Under the pieces are notes generated by a model, which was given only the letters and a program-made list of their open reading frames with translations, ran no database searches and had not been told where the DNA came from. A DNA stretch of 64,000 nt from JBDGYW01 sp964580055 (lineage in GTDB: Bacteria; Gemmatimonadota; Gemmatimonadetes; Gemmatimonadales; GWC2-71-9). Each line of letters opens with the position of its first letter. Positions within the stretch are counted from its first letter, which is position 1. The DNA lies in the NCBI GenBank assembly GCA_964580055.1, contig CAZOJI010000021.1:12381-76380 (forward strand). The letters run 5' to 3'. Both the position numbers and the translations under genes were made by a program. Of this stretch, positions 42,933 through 52,487 are shown piece by piece.

Positions 42933-44555
42933 ATGAAGCGGGCGCTCAGCACCTCCGGCCGGCATCCGGTCGTTACCATGAGTTCCTGGCGTCCAGTCGG
43001 GGTAGCGGCCTATGCCGCGAGTGCCTTGTTGGCTTCGGTGGCCTTGGTGATCGCGGCACCTCACTTCCCACCGGTGGTTCTCGGAATCGCGCTCGCCGCA
43101 TACCTCACAATCATCGGCATCCTTCTATATCGCAGCCAGAGACGGCTGTTCACATACGCGCCCTGGCGCGACGTGATGCCGTGTCTGCTCTCGGTGCAAG
43201 ATCCGGATCTGAAGATCATCGACAGCAACGACCGGTTTCGGAGCAACTTCGGAAAACGTGAGGGGGAACAGTGCTTCAGGGTATACAAGAACAGGGGGTC
43301 ACCCTGTCCTGAATGCCCTGTGCTGAGAACCTTCGAAGACGGTCAGGTCCACACCAGCGAGGAGACCGTGATCGATATGGCGGGGGAGGTCGAACACGTC
43401 GTTGTCACCTCCGCACCCCTGCTCGACGATGATGGAAACGTAGGTGCTGTTGTCGAGATGACCACGAGCATCACGGATTTGAAGGTGCTGCAGGAAGAAC
43501 TGGAACAGACCCACCGCGACTACAAGCGGCTCTTCGATCAGGTGCCGTGCTACATATCCGTGATCGACGAGGACTACAAGGTAGTCCAATGCAACGCGAT
43601 GTACCGTCGCGACTTCCAAGTTGACGGCAACCCCTTCTGCTATGAGGCGTGTAAGCACCGTGAAAGTCCCTGTCCCGAGTGCCTCGTGGACGAGACCTTC
43701 AGGGACGGCATGCCGCACACGCGAGAGGAGACGCTGACCACCCGCGACCGCCGTCACGTGGACGCCGTGGTTAACACCATGCCGGTGCGCGACGCCGACG
43801 GCGAGACCACGGCGGTGGTCGAGATGTTCACCGACATCACCGAGGTCAAACGCCTTCAGAAGCAGTTGACCCTGATGGGACGGGCTGTCGCGGGCATGGC
43901 GCACCGCATCAAGAACATCCTCATGGGGCTCGAGGGCGGGATATTCGTGGTCAATAGCGGCATGGAGGAAGACGACCGCGCACAGATCTCCGAGGGTTGG
44001 GAGATGGTCGAGCGGAACGTGAAACGGGTGTCGACTCTGGTGAAGGACCTCCTCTATTGCTCCAAGGAGAGAACGCCGGATTTCCACAACGACGTTTACC
44101 CTCACGATATCGTGCGTGATGTATACGAGCTTTACTCCAAACGCATCTCCGATGAGGCGATCACGCTGAACCTGGAGCTGAGCGACCCCCCGCATTATTG
44201 CACGTTCGATCCAGAGGCCATCCACAGTCTGCTCTGTAATCTGGTCGGCAACGCCATCGACGGCTGTCGCTTCGACCCCGATGAGAGCAAGACCTCACAC
44301 GCCATTATCCTAAGGTGCTATCAGGACGAACGCAGCTCGACAATTCTCGAGGTCGAGGACGACGGTGCCGGCATTCCCGAGGATATGAGCGAGAAGGTGT
44401 TCGAGGACTTCTTCTCGACCAAGGGAACCGAAGGAACCGGCGTTGGACTCCTGGTCGTTCAGAAGGTTGCGCACGAACACGGTGGAACCGTCACCTTCAA
44501 GAGCAAACCCGGCGAGGGGACCGCCTTCCGAGTAGTTATCCCACCTGCAGCATAG
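42933..44555 (+). CDS. Membrane-anchored sensor kinase with two Cys-PAS domains (module 2)
   Basis: The 540-residue protein has two N-terminal helices (VAAYAASALLASVALVIAA; PVVLGIALAAYLTIIGILL), then two PAS domains with the Cys signature: QCFRVYKNRGSPCPECPV and FCYEACKHRESPCPECLV. H324 lies in GMAHRIKNILMGLEGG, the same unusual His box as in 35357 and 53947; the ATPase has NLVGNAIDGCR, DDGAGIP and GTGVGLLV. Membrane anchoring sets it apart from the two soluble relatives and places the sensor near the redox complex. Receivers on both sides (42552 and 44666) are likely partners. Confidence 0.88.
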   Translation: MKRALSTSGRHPVVTMSSWRPVGVAAYAASALLASVALVIAAPHFPPVVLGIALAAYLTIIGILLYRSQRRLFTYAPWRDVMPCLLSVQDPDLKIIDSNDRFRSNFGKREGEQCFRVYKNRGSPCPECPVLRTFEDGQVHTSEETVIDMAGEVEHVVVTSAPLLDDDGNVGAVVEMTTSITDLKVLQEELEQTHRDYKRLFDQVPCYISVIDEDYKVVQCNAMYRRDFQVDGNPFCYEACKHRESPCPECLVDETFRDGMPHTREETLTTRDRRHVDAVVNTMPVRDADGETTAVVEMFTDITEVKRLQKQLTLMGRAVAGMAHRIKNILMGLEGGIFVVNSGMEEDDRAQISEGWEMVERNVKRVSTLVKDLLYCSKERTPDFHNDVYPHDIVRDVYELYSKRISDEAITLNLELSDPPHYCTFDPEAIHSLLCNLVGNAIDGCRFDPDESKTSHAIILRCYQDERSSTILEVEDDGAGIPEDMSEKVFEDFFSTKGTEGTGVGLLVVQKVAHEHGGTVTFKSKPGEGTAFRVVIPPAA

Positions 44556-44665
44556 GCCTCGGCGAGATCCGCCTTCCGGGCGGGGCCGATACAGTGACGT
44601 TGCACCCGCAATGACCGGCAGGTTACACTGTACTGCAGCTTTTACCGCCAGATGTGGAGGCCCAG

Positions 44666-45025
44666 ATGAGCAAGAAGGTTCTCGTCGTCGATGACGAGGC
44701 CGATGTCAGGAAGTTCCTGTCAACGGTTCTCGAGAAACACGGTTTCGAGACATTGACGGCGGAGGATGGGACGGAGGCGCTGGAAATCGCCCTACGCGAA
44801 AAGCCCGACCTCGTGACCCTCGACCTCCAGATGCCGCACGGAACTGGAACCGACTTCTATCGAAAATTCGCGCGCAGCCACGACTACAAGGACACGCCAA
44901 TAATCGTTGTCAGCGGGCTTGCGGGGCGCGAGTTGGCCGTCAAGAAGCCGGTGGCCGTCTTCGACAAACCCATTGATCCAGACGAGTTCATTGCGGCGGT
45001 AAGAGCTGCACTTCCCGAAGAATGA
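44666..45025 (+). CDS. Receiver-only response regulator (module 2)
   Basis: ATG 44666 has GGAGG six bases upstream; an in-frame GTG at 44654 would overlap that site. The 119-residue receiver has VVDDEADV, phospho-acceptor Asp in VTLDLQMPHGTG, Ser switch in IVVSGLAG and Lys in VFDKPIDPDE. It is nearly twin to the receiver at 52995 (GLAGRELAVKKPVAVFDKP versus GVAGRDIAVSKSVPVFDKP), although that one belongs to module 4 on the other strand. This links modules 2 and 4 by descent. Confidence 0.87.
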   Translation: MSKKVLVVDDEADVRKFLSTVLEKHGFETLTAEDGTEALEIALREKPDLVTLDLQMPHGTGTDFYRKFARSHDYKDTPIIVVSGLAGRELAVKKPVAVFDKPIDPDEFIAAVRAALPEE

Positions 45026-45052
45026 AATGTTGGGAAGCCGGGGTTGTGTGCT

Positions 45053-45075
45053 AAGTCGTTTCCAAAAAACGACTT
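45053..45075. terminator. Hairpin AAGTCGTTT-CCAAA-AAACGACTT
   Basis: A perfect 9-bp stem with a 5-base loop lies 28 bases after the module 2 receiver and about 120 bases before the TmcD-like gene. There is no T-run on the plus strand, so it is not a standard intrinsic terminator; it could be a weak terminator, a processing site or an operator. Confidence 0.35.
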
Positions 45076-45192
45076 GGCTGTGGGCGTTGTGTGTTTGGAA
45101 TATTGCCCAGTTCAGTTTTGGAACCTCTATTATATTCCAGTGCGCCAGAATACGCATAATTGCCGTTTCGTAGGCTGAATGGGAGAAACCGA

Positions 45193-46458
45193 ATGTCGGA
45201 AGTAGCTGGCTGGGATTGGCAGGTCGAGAAGAAGTGTGTCCTGGATCTCGCCAAGATCAAGTCACAATTCAAGAGGGTGGATGAGTTTTCCGTCAGCAAC
45301 GACGGAGAAACGATCGCAGCACCGGTGCTTCTGGAGGACGATGAGTTCACTGCTTGCGTCAACGGACAGTCCTGGGCCGAGCAATTCGAACTGCTATGGT
45401 ACTTGCGTTTCTCGCCCGTAGACGACCTTATCGCCCTCGTAAGAATCGACGACGAATGGACGGTGGCTGTGAACGGCACCCCCTGGGAGAGCAGATACGA
45501 GTACGTCTGGAATCCCCTTTTCAACCCCTCGGGTGATGCCGTGTCGGTTCTCTGCAAGAACGACGATTCCTACGGTGTAGCGATCAACGATGAAAGCTGG
45601 GAAGAGGGGTTTGTCTCGGTCAGGGACTACAGCATTAGCAGGGACGGAACGCAAGCGGCGGCTACAGTACAAACCGATCGGGTCAAAGAAGCCGATACGT
45701 TTGCTTTCTTTGAAGGGATCTGGTCGGTCGCAGTCAACGGTGAGGTGTGGGATAGGAAGTTCATAAACGCTTGGAACCCCGTATTCAGTGACGACGGCAC
45801 CAAGGTAGCCGCTGAGGTGCGGACGGATATATGCGAATACTCCGTGGCCGTACAAGCGAACGACTGGTTATCCAAGTACGGCTGTGTTTGGACTCCCCGA
45901 TTCCGTCCCGGAACCGAGGATGTGATAGCGCCGGTGCGTGAAGGCGGGATGTGGAAGCTGGTCGAGAACGGCAAGAGCTTCTGGAAACGCCAATACAACA
46001 TGTTGTGGGGGCAGAAGTTCAGCCCGGACGGCGCGCATGTCGCCGCAGTAGCCTCGCCTGCGTTCGGTCGTTGGACGATTGCCGTGGATGATGAGCTTTG
46101 GAGCGCCACCTTCGGCGACATGGTGGTGGAACCGATATTCTCCCCCGACAGCAGGCGTGTGGCGTCGATTGTCAAGGACGAAAACCGCTGGACGATTGCG
46201 GTGGATGGAAGACCGTGGAGCGAGACCTTCGAGATGATGTGGGACCCGGTGTTCACTCCCGACGGGCGTCAGGTAGCCGCAAAGGCTGAACGAGGCGGTC
46301 GATACTTTTTGGTGGTCGACGGCCGGGTACTCGGTCGCGGTTATGAGCAGCTCTGGGACCCGGTGTTCAGCCCAGACGGTACCAAGGTGCTTTTGAAGTA
46401 CGTCGAAGACGGCAAATATTATCGCCAGGTTGTGCCAACGGATGATTTGCTGCGATGA
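45193..46458 (+). CDS. tmcD: TmcD-like Trp-rich repeat protein (module 3)
   Basis: ATG 45193 follows GGGAGAAACCG. The 421-residue protein consists of about nine repeats of roughly 42 residues, each with W-(T/S)-(I/V)-A-V-(N/D)-G-x-x-W ... W-x-P-x-F-(S/T)-P-D-G, for example WTVAVNGTPWESRYEYVWNP and WTIAVDGRPWSETFEMMWDP. It has no signal peptide. This matches TmcD, the cytoplasmic Trp-rich repeat protein of the Tmc complex of Desulfovibrio, probably a beta-propeller. Finding it ahead of HmcE and HmcF genes mixes Tmc and Hmc features. Confidence 0.8.
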   Translation: MSEVAGWDWQVEKKCVLDLAKIKSQFKRVDEFSVSNDGETIAAPVLLEDDEFTACVNGQSWAEQFELLWYLRFSPVDDLIALVRIDDEWTVAVNGTPWESRYEYVWNPLFNPSGDAVSVLCKNDDSYGVAINDESWEEGFVSVRDYSISRDGTQAAATVQTDRVKEADTFAFFEGIWSVAVNGEVWDRKFINAWNPVFSDDGTKVAAEVRTDICEYSVAVQANDWLSKYGCVWTPRFRPGTEDVIAPVREGGMWKLVENGKSFWKRQYNMLWGQKFSPDGAHVAAVASPAFGRWTIAVDDELWSATFGDMVVEPIFSPDSRRVASIVKDENRWTIAVDGRPWSETFEMMWDPVFTPDGRQVAAKAERGGRYFLVVDGRVLGRGYEQLWDPVFSPDGTKVLLKYVEDGKYYRQVVPTDDLLR

Positions 46459-46514
46459 AATGCTAGTTGTGCGAACCGCAATTGGTTCGGCACGTGGGGA
46501 AAGGAAGAGGAAGC

Positions 46515-47162
46515 ATGTATGAGTTCGTCAGCGGCCCTCTGGTATGGGCTGCGTTTATCATCTTGATATTGGGCGGAGCATATCGACTCTACTGGTTGAT
46601 CTCATACTCAAAGAAGGACAAGGTCGTACACCCATACATGACCCTCAAGCACGGCCTCCGGTCCTTGCTTCATTTCAGCGTACCGTTTGGGGCACGGGTG
46701 ATGAGACTGCGCCCGCTGTTCACCATCGTTTCGTTCCTCTTCCATATCTGCCTCCTGGTCACGCCCATCTTCGCGCTTGGTCACACCATCCTCTGGAGGG
46801 AGTCTTGGGGGATCAATCTCTGGAGTCTCCCCGACTGGCTGGCCACGGTCATGGCGGCGTATGTGGTGCTGGTGGTGCTGTTCTTCGCACTGCGAAGGAT
46901 AGCTGAGCGCCCGGTCAGGTATGTGACGAGCTGGAAGGATTACCTCCTGCTCGTGATCGTCGGGGCGCCGTTCGCGACGGGCATAATGGCACATTATCAG
47001 GTGCTCGACTACCAGGTGATGATCGTGCTTCACATCGTCACCGGTGCTTTGTGGCTTGCCGTGATACCGTTTTCGCGTGTGGTCCACATGCTCTTCTACC
47101 CGTTCACTCGCGCCTACATGGGTTCAGAGTTCGGCTACGTTCGTTCGTCCAGAGATTGGTGA
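46515..47162 (+). CDS. hmcE: HmcE-like membrane cytochrome b subunit (module 3)
   Basis: ATG 46515 follows GGAAGAGGAAG. The 215-residue protein has six predicted helices: PLVWAAFIILILGGAYRLYWLI, LFTIVSFLFHICLLVTPIFA, LATVMAAYVVLVVLFFAL, YLLLVIVGAPFATGIMAH, MIVLHIVTGALWLAVIPFS, and His at FHICLL, MAHY, LHIV and VVHML as candidate heme ligands. It is 29 bases from hmcF. In Desulfovibrio HmcE transfers electrons across the inner membrane with HmcC and HmcD. Confidence 0.85.
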   Translation: MYEFVSGPLVWAAFIILILGGAYRLYWLISYSKKDKVVHPYMTLKHGLRSLLHFSVPFGARVMRLRPLFTIVSFLFHICLLVTPIFALGHTILWRESWGINLWSLPDWLATVMAAYVVLVVLFFALRRIAERPVRYVTSWKDYLLLVIVGAPFATGIMAHYQVLDYQVMIVLHIVTGALWLAVIPFSRVVHMLFYPFTRAYMGSEFGYVRSSRDW

Positions 47163-47191
47163 GCGGGGAACAGTTCAGACAGGAGTTTTGA

Positions 47192-48520
47192 ATGGCAGTG
47201 ATTCCATCTCATCAGGTCGAGGATGCCGGCCTGGATGAACCCATAAAGAAGCTGACGCCCGAAAGGATACACCAGGTCTACAAGCATGTGATGACGAAGG
47301 AGACGGCGGCGCGGCTGCAGACATACGTCGAGACCTGCGTTCGCTGCGGTCTCTGCGCCGACGCCTGCCACACCTGTGTGTCGCGGGACGGTGATCCGGA
47401 ATACGCTCCAGTGGCCAAGGTCAAGAACACCCTCTGGGAGCTGATGAAACAAGATGGCAGAGTCTCTCCTGAGACCTTGCGGAGCATGGCGCGTATCGCA
47501 TTTACAGAGTGCAATGTGTGCCGCCGCTGCAGCATGTATTGTCCCTTCGGCATCGACATCGCGTATCTGCTTCTCACGGTGCGCCGTATCTGCAGCCTCC
47601 TGGGTGTCGTGCCTCAATACCTGCAGGACACCACCAACTCGCACGCCGCGACACAAAACCAGATGTGGGTGCAGCAGGATGAGTGGATAGACACTCTTCA
47701 GTGGCAAGAGGAGGAGGCTCGGGACGAGATCGCGACCGCGCGAATACCGCTGGAGAAAGAAGGGGCCGATATCATGTATTCAGTGATCGCCCCGGAGCCC
47801 AAGATTCTGGCACAGCTCTTGGGCAACATGACCCAGATCTTCACCGTGGCCGGCGCCGACTGGACCATGCCGGCTACCGACGGTTGGGACAACAGCAACA
47901 TGGCCATGTACTCCGGCGATTTCGAGGTCATGAGCCGGGTTGAGAAACTCCACTGGGAGACGGCGGCGCGGCTCAAGGTGAAGAAGGTGGTGATGGGCGA
48001 GTGCGGCCACGCTTTTCGAGGCGCTGTCTACGACGGCCCGCGCTGGCTGGGATGGAAATTTCCGCCCATACCGATGGTACACGCGGTTGAGTATTACTAC
48101 GACATCATCACGAGTGGCAAGATCAAGATCAGAGAGAAATTCAAGGAACCCATCACCCTCCAGGATCCCTGCAACATCGTTCGCGGACGCGGGCTCGGGG
48201 ACAAGTTGCGGTACGTAATGAACGCGCTCTGCGAGGATTTCCGCGATGTGACTCCGAACCAGGAACACAATTTCTGCTGCATGGCCGGTGGCGGGACCAT
48301 CAACTGCGGTCCACCTTGGAAGAACTCACGGATGGTGAGCAACCGGGTGAAGGCCGAACAGTTCGAGCGTACCGGTGCCGAGTACATCTGTACTCCCTGC
48401 CACAACTGCCACAGTGGTATCGAGGACATCGTTGGGTATTACAAACTCGGAATGCACGTGAAGTTCATCAGCGAGATACTCGTGCAGGTAATGGAAATTC
48501 CTGAAGAGCTACAGGCTTGA
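47192..48520 (+). CDS. hmcF: HmcF-like cytoplasmic iron-sulfur protein (module 3)
   Basis: CAGGAG precedes ATG 47192. The 442-residue protein has CVRCGLCADACH and CNVCRRCSMYCP as two cluster motifs, GECGHAFRGA, and the CCG domain as LQDPCNIVRGRG, FCCMAGGG and TPCHNCHSG. No membrane helix. It is similar in length to D. vulgaris HmcF (about 460 residues). The second position of the usual HDPC is Gln (LQDPC), a small deviation. It probably accepts electrons from the membrane subunits and passes them to a cytoplasmic partner not encoded here. Confidence 0.87.
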   Translation: MAVIPSHQVEDAGLDEPIKKLTPERIHQVYKHVMTKETAARLQTYVETCVRCGLCADACHTCVSRDGDPEYAPVAKVKNTLWELMKQDGRVSPETLRSMARIAFTECNVCRRCSMYCPFGIDIAYLLLTVRRICSLLGVVPQYLQDTTNSHAATQNQMWVQQDEWIDTLQWQEEEARDEIATARIPLEKEGADIMYSVIAPEPKILAQLLGNMTQIFTVAGADWTMPATDGWDNSNMAMYSGDFEVMSRVEKLHWETAARLKVKKVVMGECGHAFRGAVYDGPRWLGWKFPPIPMVHAVEYYYDIITSGKIKIREKFKEPITLQDPCNIVRGRGLGDKLRYVMNALCEDFRDVTPNQEHNFCCMAGGGTINCGPPWKNSRMVSNRVKAEQFERTGAEYICTPCHNCHSGIEDIVGYYKLGMHVKFISEILVQVMEIPEELQA

Positions 48521-48521
48521 A

Positions 48522-50138
48522 ATGTTTGGGAAGACTAGGGACACGATGATCCATAGAATCTGCATTCGAAGGAAGTCTGGCGAGATCGGTCGTGGTGGTT
48601 TCGTCGCGCTCGCTGCACTCATCTTTGTCGTGGGATGCGGTGGTGACAGAGTCGAGGATCCGGTCCAAGCTGCCGGAGTGATCTTCATCGACAGTCTGTC
48701 GGCTTTCGGCGCCCTGGACCGTGCGGCCGTCGCCTTCCCGCACGATACTCACTGGGCCGCCGTCTCGGCGGAAGGACTCGATTGCGAGACCTGCCATTTG
48801 CGAACCGAGAGCGGCTACCTCTCACAGGACTACTTGCGCCTGGCCTCGATCGATAAAGACGAAGTGATGCGGATCTACCATGACAACTGCGTTGCCTGCC
48901 ACGACACAACCGCAGCCGCCGGCCGTGAGTCGGGCCCAGTCACATGCGGGGAATGCCACGACACTCGGCCGACATGGGTGACGGATAGGGCAGAGATGGG
49001 CTTCGACAGGTCGCTACACCATCGGCATGGTGAGGCGTTGGGTGAGAGGTGCGAGTTGTGTCATCACGAATACAACGAGCAGACCGAAGAGATCTATTAC
49101 GCCGAGGGTGAGGAGACGACTTGCCGTTACTGTCATCTCTCGGTACCCGAGCCGGGAGACGTGGCCAGCTCTCTGTCGGTCGCTTCGCACAAGGCTTGTA
49201 TCGGCTGCCACCTGGACTTGCCGGACGCTGGGCCGAGTGACTGCTCCGGTTGTCACGACGCACAGAGGCAGAGCGAGATCCTCGTTGTGGAATCCCCGGA
49301 CCGGCTCGAGCGAGGTCAACCCGATTTCGCGTTGCTTCGGGCGGGCAATCTCGATTCCAGCAAGGTCAATACGGTGCCGTTCTCGCACATCGGACACGAG
49401 GACTTCAACAACACGTGCCGTGTGTGCCATCACGAGAGCATGGTTCCTTGCAGTGAATGCCATACGCTTCTAGGAAGCGATGAGAGTGATGGTGTAACGC
49501 TACAAAGATCCATGCACGCAATCGACTCCGAACGTAGCTGTGTTGGCTGTCATGAGGCGGAGAAAAACGAGCCCGAGTGCGCGGGTTGTCACTCACAGAT
49601 GCGTCACGATGAACTCTCCGAACGCGCATGCACGATCTGCCACGCCGGTCCGAGCCCCAGCCGAGTCACCGCGGTGGAGAGCAGGTACAGGTCATTGGAT
49701 CAGTTCAGGCCGGGGCCTCGTGAGATGCGATTGTCGTTCAATGACCGCGATATACCTGATTCGGTTACCATCGGTATCCTATCAGAAGAATACGAGCCGG
49801 CTGTAATGCCTCATCGCCAGATAATCGACAAACTCGCCGAGCACGTCGAGGACAGCAAGGTAGCGACCTACTTCCATGGCAGTGAAGACGTGGTGTGCCA
49901 AGGGTGTCACCACCATAGCCCGCTCGGCGTTCTGCCTCCGCTGTGCGAGAGTTGCCATGGCGAGCCGTTCAATGAGAACGAGCTGTTCAGACCGGGGCTC
50001 TACGGGGCGTATCACAGACAGTGCCTCCAATGTCATCAGGAAATGGAGATAGAACCGCAAGATTGCGAAGGGTGTCACACCCTTAAACCGACGGCTGCGA
50101 GAGACTACAATTTGACGGTTGATACCGTAACGAACTAA
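48522..50138 (+). CDS. hmcA: 16-heme high-molecular-mass cytochrome c (HmcA-like) lipoprotein (module 3)
   Basis: The 538-residue protein has a hydrophobic leader with a lipobox (FVALAALIFVVGCGG), so it is probably anchored to a membrane on the periplasmic side. I count 16 CxxCH motifs from CETCH near residue 88 to CEGCH near residue 520, the same number as in D. vulgaris HmcA. Extra His residues (HHRHGE, HHHSP) can be distal heme ligands. ATG 48522 lies just after the hmcF stop; ATG 48546 is an alternative. It is the periplasmic electron entry for the complex, typically accepting electrons from hydrogenase-fed cytochromes c3. Confidence 0.92.
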   Translation: MFGKTRDTMIHRICIRRKSGEIGRGGFVALAALIFVVGCGGDRVEDPVQAAGVIFIDSLSAFGALDRAAVAFPHDTHWAAVSAEGLDCETCHLRTESGYLSQDYLRLASIDKDEVMRIYHDNCVACHDTTAAAGRESGPVTCGECHDTRPTWVTDRAEMGFDRSLHHRHGEALGERCELCHHEYNEQTEEIYYAEGEETTCRYCHLSVPEPGDVASSLSVASHKACIGCHLDLPDAGPSDCSGCHDAQRQSEILVVESPDRLERGQPDFALLRAGNLDSSKVNTVPFSHIGHEDFNNTCRVCHHESMVPCSECHTLLGSDESDGVTLQRSMHAIDSERSCVGCHEAEKNEPECAGCHSQMRHDELSERACTICHAGPSPSRVTAVESRYRSLDQFRPGPREMRLSFNDRDIPDSVTIGILSEEYEPAVMPHRQIIDKLAEHVEDSKVATYFHGSEDVVCQGCHHHSPLGVLPPLCESCHGEPFNENELFRPGLYGAYHRQCLQCHQEMEIEPQDCEGCHTLKPTAARDYNLTVDTVTN

Positions 50139-50239
50139 TGGAAATGTTTCCGCGAGATTTTTGAACGGTGTCACGCCTCTTTGGCTTACGGTTGCCGATT
50201 GAAAAAGGCACCCAACGAGGATAATCGAGGGAGTAGCGC

Positions 50240-51292
50240 ATGAGCACATCGCGCAGGAAGTTCTTGGGTTGGGCTGCGGCCGCAGGAGCAGTCGCGGGTT
50301 TGCCCAAACGCGCTTCCGCACAACACGAGCATTTCGAGGGTTATCCCGACAGTTATGCCGTTTTGCACGACACCACTCTTTGTATAGGGTGTCGATCTTG
50401 CGAGGCGGCTTGCAATGAGGTCAACTCTCTGCCTGAACCGGACGAGCCGTTTGACGATCTTACGGTTCTCGATCACAAGCGGCGCACACATGCTGACACG
50501 TATACGGTAGTGAATCGGTATGACGTAGAAGGGGATCCGGTGTCGCCGGTGTTCCGTAAGTTCCAGTGCAACCATTGTCTGGAACCGGCATGCGCATCGG
50601 CGTGTTTCGTGGGTGCCTTCACCAAGACTCCCGAGGGGGCAGTCACATACGATCCCTCGGTGTGCGTTGGCTGCAGGTACTGCATCATCGCCTGTCCGTT
50701 CGACGTTCCCACATATCAATACGATAATGCCTACACACCGAGGATCATGAAATGCACCATGTGCCATCCGCGCATTTCGGAGGGATTGCTCCCCGGTTGT
50801 GTTGAAGCATGTCCCATGGAAGCGCTTTCGTTCGGAAAACGCCCAGACGTCATCAGCATCGCGCGTGAGAGGATTCGCAAATACCCGGACCGTTATGTAA
50901 ACCACATCTACGGTGAATACGAGATGGGGGGGACGAGCTGGCTCTACATCACCGCGGCTCCATTCCAGGAGATCGGCATGCGTACCGACCTCGGGTTGAT
51001 CCCCGCGCCGGAACTGACGGCAGGAGCGTTGGGCATGGTTCCGATGGTCATAGGTGTGTGGCCGGTCCTGCTCGGCGGAGCCTACCTTATGAATCGCTAC
51101 AACGAGCGCGTTGCTGGAAAGGAACAAGCCGACGCCGTGGCTGAAGCCGTCAGCAAAACGGAAGCCGAAGCGGCGGCCAAGGCCGAAAAGGCCGCCGAGA
51201 TGGCGAAGAAAAAACAAGAGCAGGCCGTGAACATGGCCGTCAAGAAAGCACTGGAAGAAGCCGCCAAGGAGAGCGGCGGGGCGGAGGAGTGA
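50240..51292 (+). CDS. hmcB: HmcB-like periplasmic four-cluster ferredoxin subunit with Tat signal (module 3)
   Basis: The 350-residue protein starts with a Tat signal (SRRKFLGWAAAAGAVAG). Four [4Fe-4S] motifs follow: CIGCRSCEAAC, CNHCLEPACASAC, CVGCRYCIIACPF and CTMCHPRI...CVEACP. A late hydrophobic helix (about 275-300, LGMVPMVIGVWPVLLGGAYL) can anchor it, and an Ala/Lys/Glu-rich tail (about 50 residues) extends on the other side. It is of the NrfC/HmcB/DsrO type and hands electrons from the 16-heme cytochrome to the NrfD-like subunit encoded next. Stop and next start overlap as TGATG. Confidence 0.88.
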   Translation: MSTSRRKFLGWAAAAGAVAGLPKRASAQHEHFEGYPDSYAVLHDTTLCIGCRSCEAACNEVNSLPEPDEPFDDLTVLDHKRRTHADTYTVVNRYDVEGDPVSPVFRKFQCNHCLEPACASACFVGAFTKTPEGAVTYDPSVCVGCRYCIIACPFDVPTYQYDNAYTPRIMKCTMCHPRISEGLLPGCVEACPMEALSFGKRPDVISIARERIRKYPDRYVNHIYGEYEMGGTSWLYITAAPFQEIGMRTDLGLIPAPELTAGALGMVPMVIGVWPVLLGGAYLMNRYNERVAGKEQADAVAEAVSKTEAEAAAKAEKAAEMAKKKQEQAVNMAVKKALEEAAKESGGAEE

Positions 51293-52476
51293 TGTCACAA
51301 GAGGCTGCTGCAATGCCGAAACCAGCCGAGCGTTCTTGGCTCAATCCCTTCAATGTGGTGTTGGGTATCATCCTGCTGGCCGGTTTGATCTTGACCATAC
51401 GAAGGTTCACCGGCGGGCTTGGAGCGGTAACAAACCTGGACGACAACAACCCCTGGGGTATCTGGGTCGGATTCGATCTGTACTGCGGAGTGGCTCTTGC
51501 GGCGGGCGGTTACGTGACCGCAGCGGCTGTCGAGCTGTTCGGTTTGAAGAAGTTCCATGCCGCTGTCAGGCCGGCGATTTTGACGGGCTTCCTGGGTTAC
51601 GCTTTGGTCGGGTTCGCCTTGCTGTACGACGTGGGCCGGCCTCTACGTCTGCCCTATCCATTCATCGTGAGCCAAGGCGTAACGTCGGTCATGTTCGAGG
51701 TCGGTGCCTGCGTCGCACTCTATCTCACGGTTCTCTTTCTGGAGTTCTCGCCGATAGCGCTCGAATGGCTGGGACAGAAACGGCTGCGGAACCTGTTGGT
51801 GAAACTGACCCTGGCCCTGACGATCCTTGGCGTTGTGCTATCGACGCTGCACCAGTCGTCGTTGGGCGCCATGATGCTCATCGCGCCGTCGAAGCTACAT
51901 CCGCTTTGGTATTCTCCATTCATGCCGGTCTTTTTCTTCATTTCCAGCATTGTTGCCGGGCTGTCGATGGTCGTGTTCGAGGCGACGCTTTCACACCGAT
52001 ACTTCCCCGACAAGATGGATGAAGAACATGCCGCGAGCCGCGACGTGGTTGCGCTTGGATTCGGGAAGGCGGCCTCCCTGGTACTGGCCGGCTATTTCGC
52101 AATCAAGGTGTTCGGGGTGGCTCTGGGGAACCATTGGGACTTGCTCTTCACCGGATGGGGGGCATGGTTCGCGGTGGAGATGTTGGGCTTCGTGGCGCTG
52201 CCGGCTTTCTTGTTTGCTGTGGGAGTGCGGGACCGCAATGTGAAGCTGATTCGGGGAACTGCGCTTCTGAGCGTGCTCGGCATTGTCCTGAATCGATTCA
52301 ATGTGACTCTCGTCGCCTTCAACTGGACCCTTCCGTTCGAACAGAAGTATTTGCCCAACATCCAGGAGATCGGCATCACTCTGTTTGTTGTTACGTGCGG
52401 TATCATTGCGTTCCGGTTCATCGTGACCCGGATGCCGGTGTTCTACGAGCACCCGGAATATCGAGAGGCACACTGA
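51292..52476 (+). CDS. hmcC: HmcC-like NrfD-family integral membrane subunit (module 3)
   Basis: ATG 51292 overlaps the upstream TGA and follows GGAGGAG. The 394-residue protein has about ten helices with NrfD/PsrC motifs: DDNNPWGIWVGFDLYCGVAL, YDVGRPLRLPYPF, LHQSSLGAMMLIAP (highly conserved LHQSSLG) and LHPLWYSPFMPVFFF. NrfD proteins bind quinone or move electrons and protons across the membrane. The same LHQSSLG motif is in the fusion protein at 56179. It is followed 11 bases later by the HmcD microprotein. Confidence 0.9.
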   Translation: MSQEAAAMPKPAERSWLNPFNVVLGIILLAGLILTIRRFTGGLGAVTNLDDNNPWGIWVGFDLYCGVALAAGGYVTAAAVELFGLKKFHAAVRPAILTGFLGYALVGFALLYDVGRPLRLPYPFIVSQGVTSVMFEVGACVALYLTVLFLEFSPIALEWLGQKRLRNLLVKLTLALTILGVVLSTLHQSSLGAMMLIAPSKLHPLWYSPFMPVFFFISSIVAGLSMVVFEATLSHRYFPDKMDEEHAASRDVVALGFGKAASLVLAGYFAIKVFGVALGNHWDLLFTGWGAWFAVEMLGFVALPAFLFAVGVRDRNVKLIRGTALLSVLGIVLNRFNVTLVAFNWTLPFEQKYLPNIQEIGITLFVVTCGIIAFRFIVTRMPVFYEHPEYREAH

Positions 52477-52487
52477 GGTAACCAATT

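Noticed and set aside
45103..45136. TTGCCC...TATATT as promoter of the tmcD-hmc operon
   Set aside because: The spacing (22 bases) is too long for a standard promoter and alternatives are no better.
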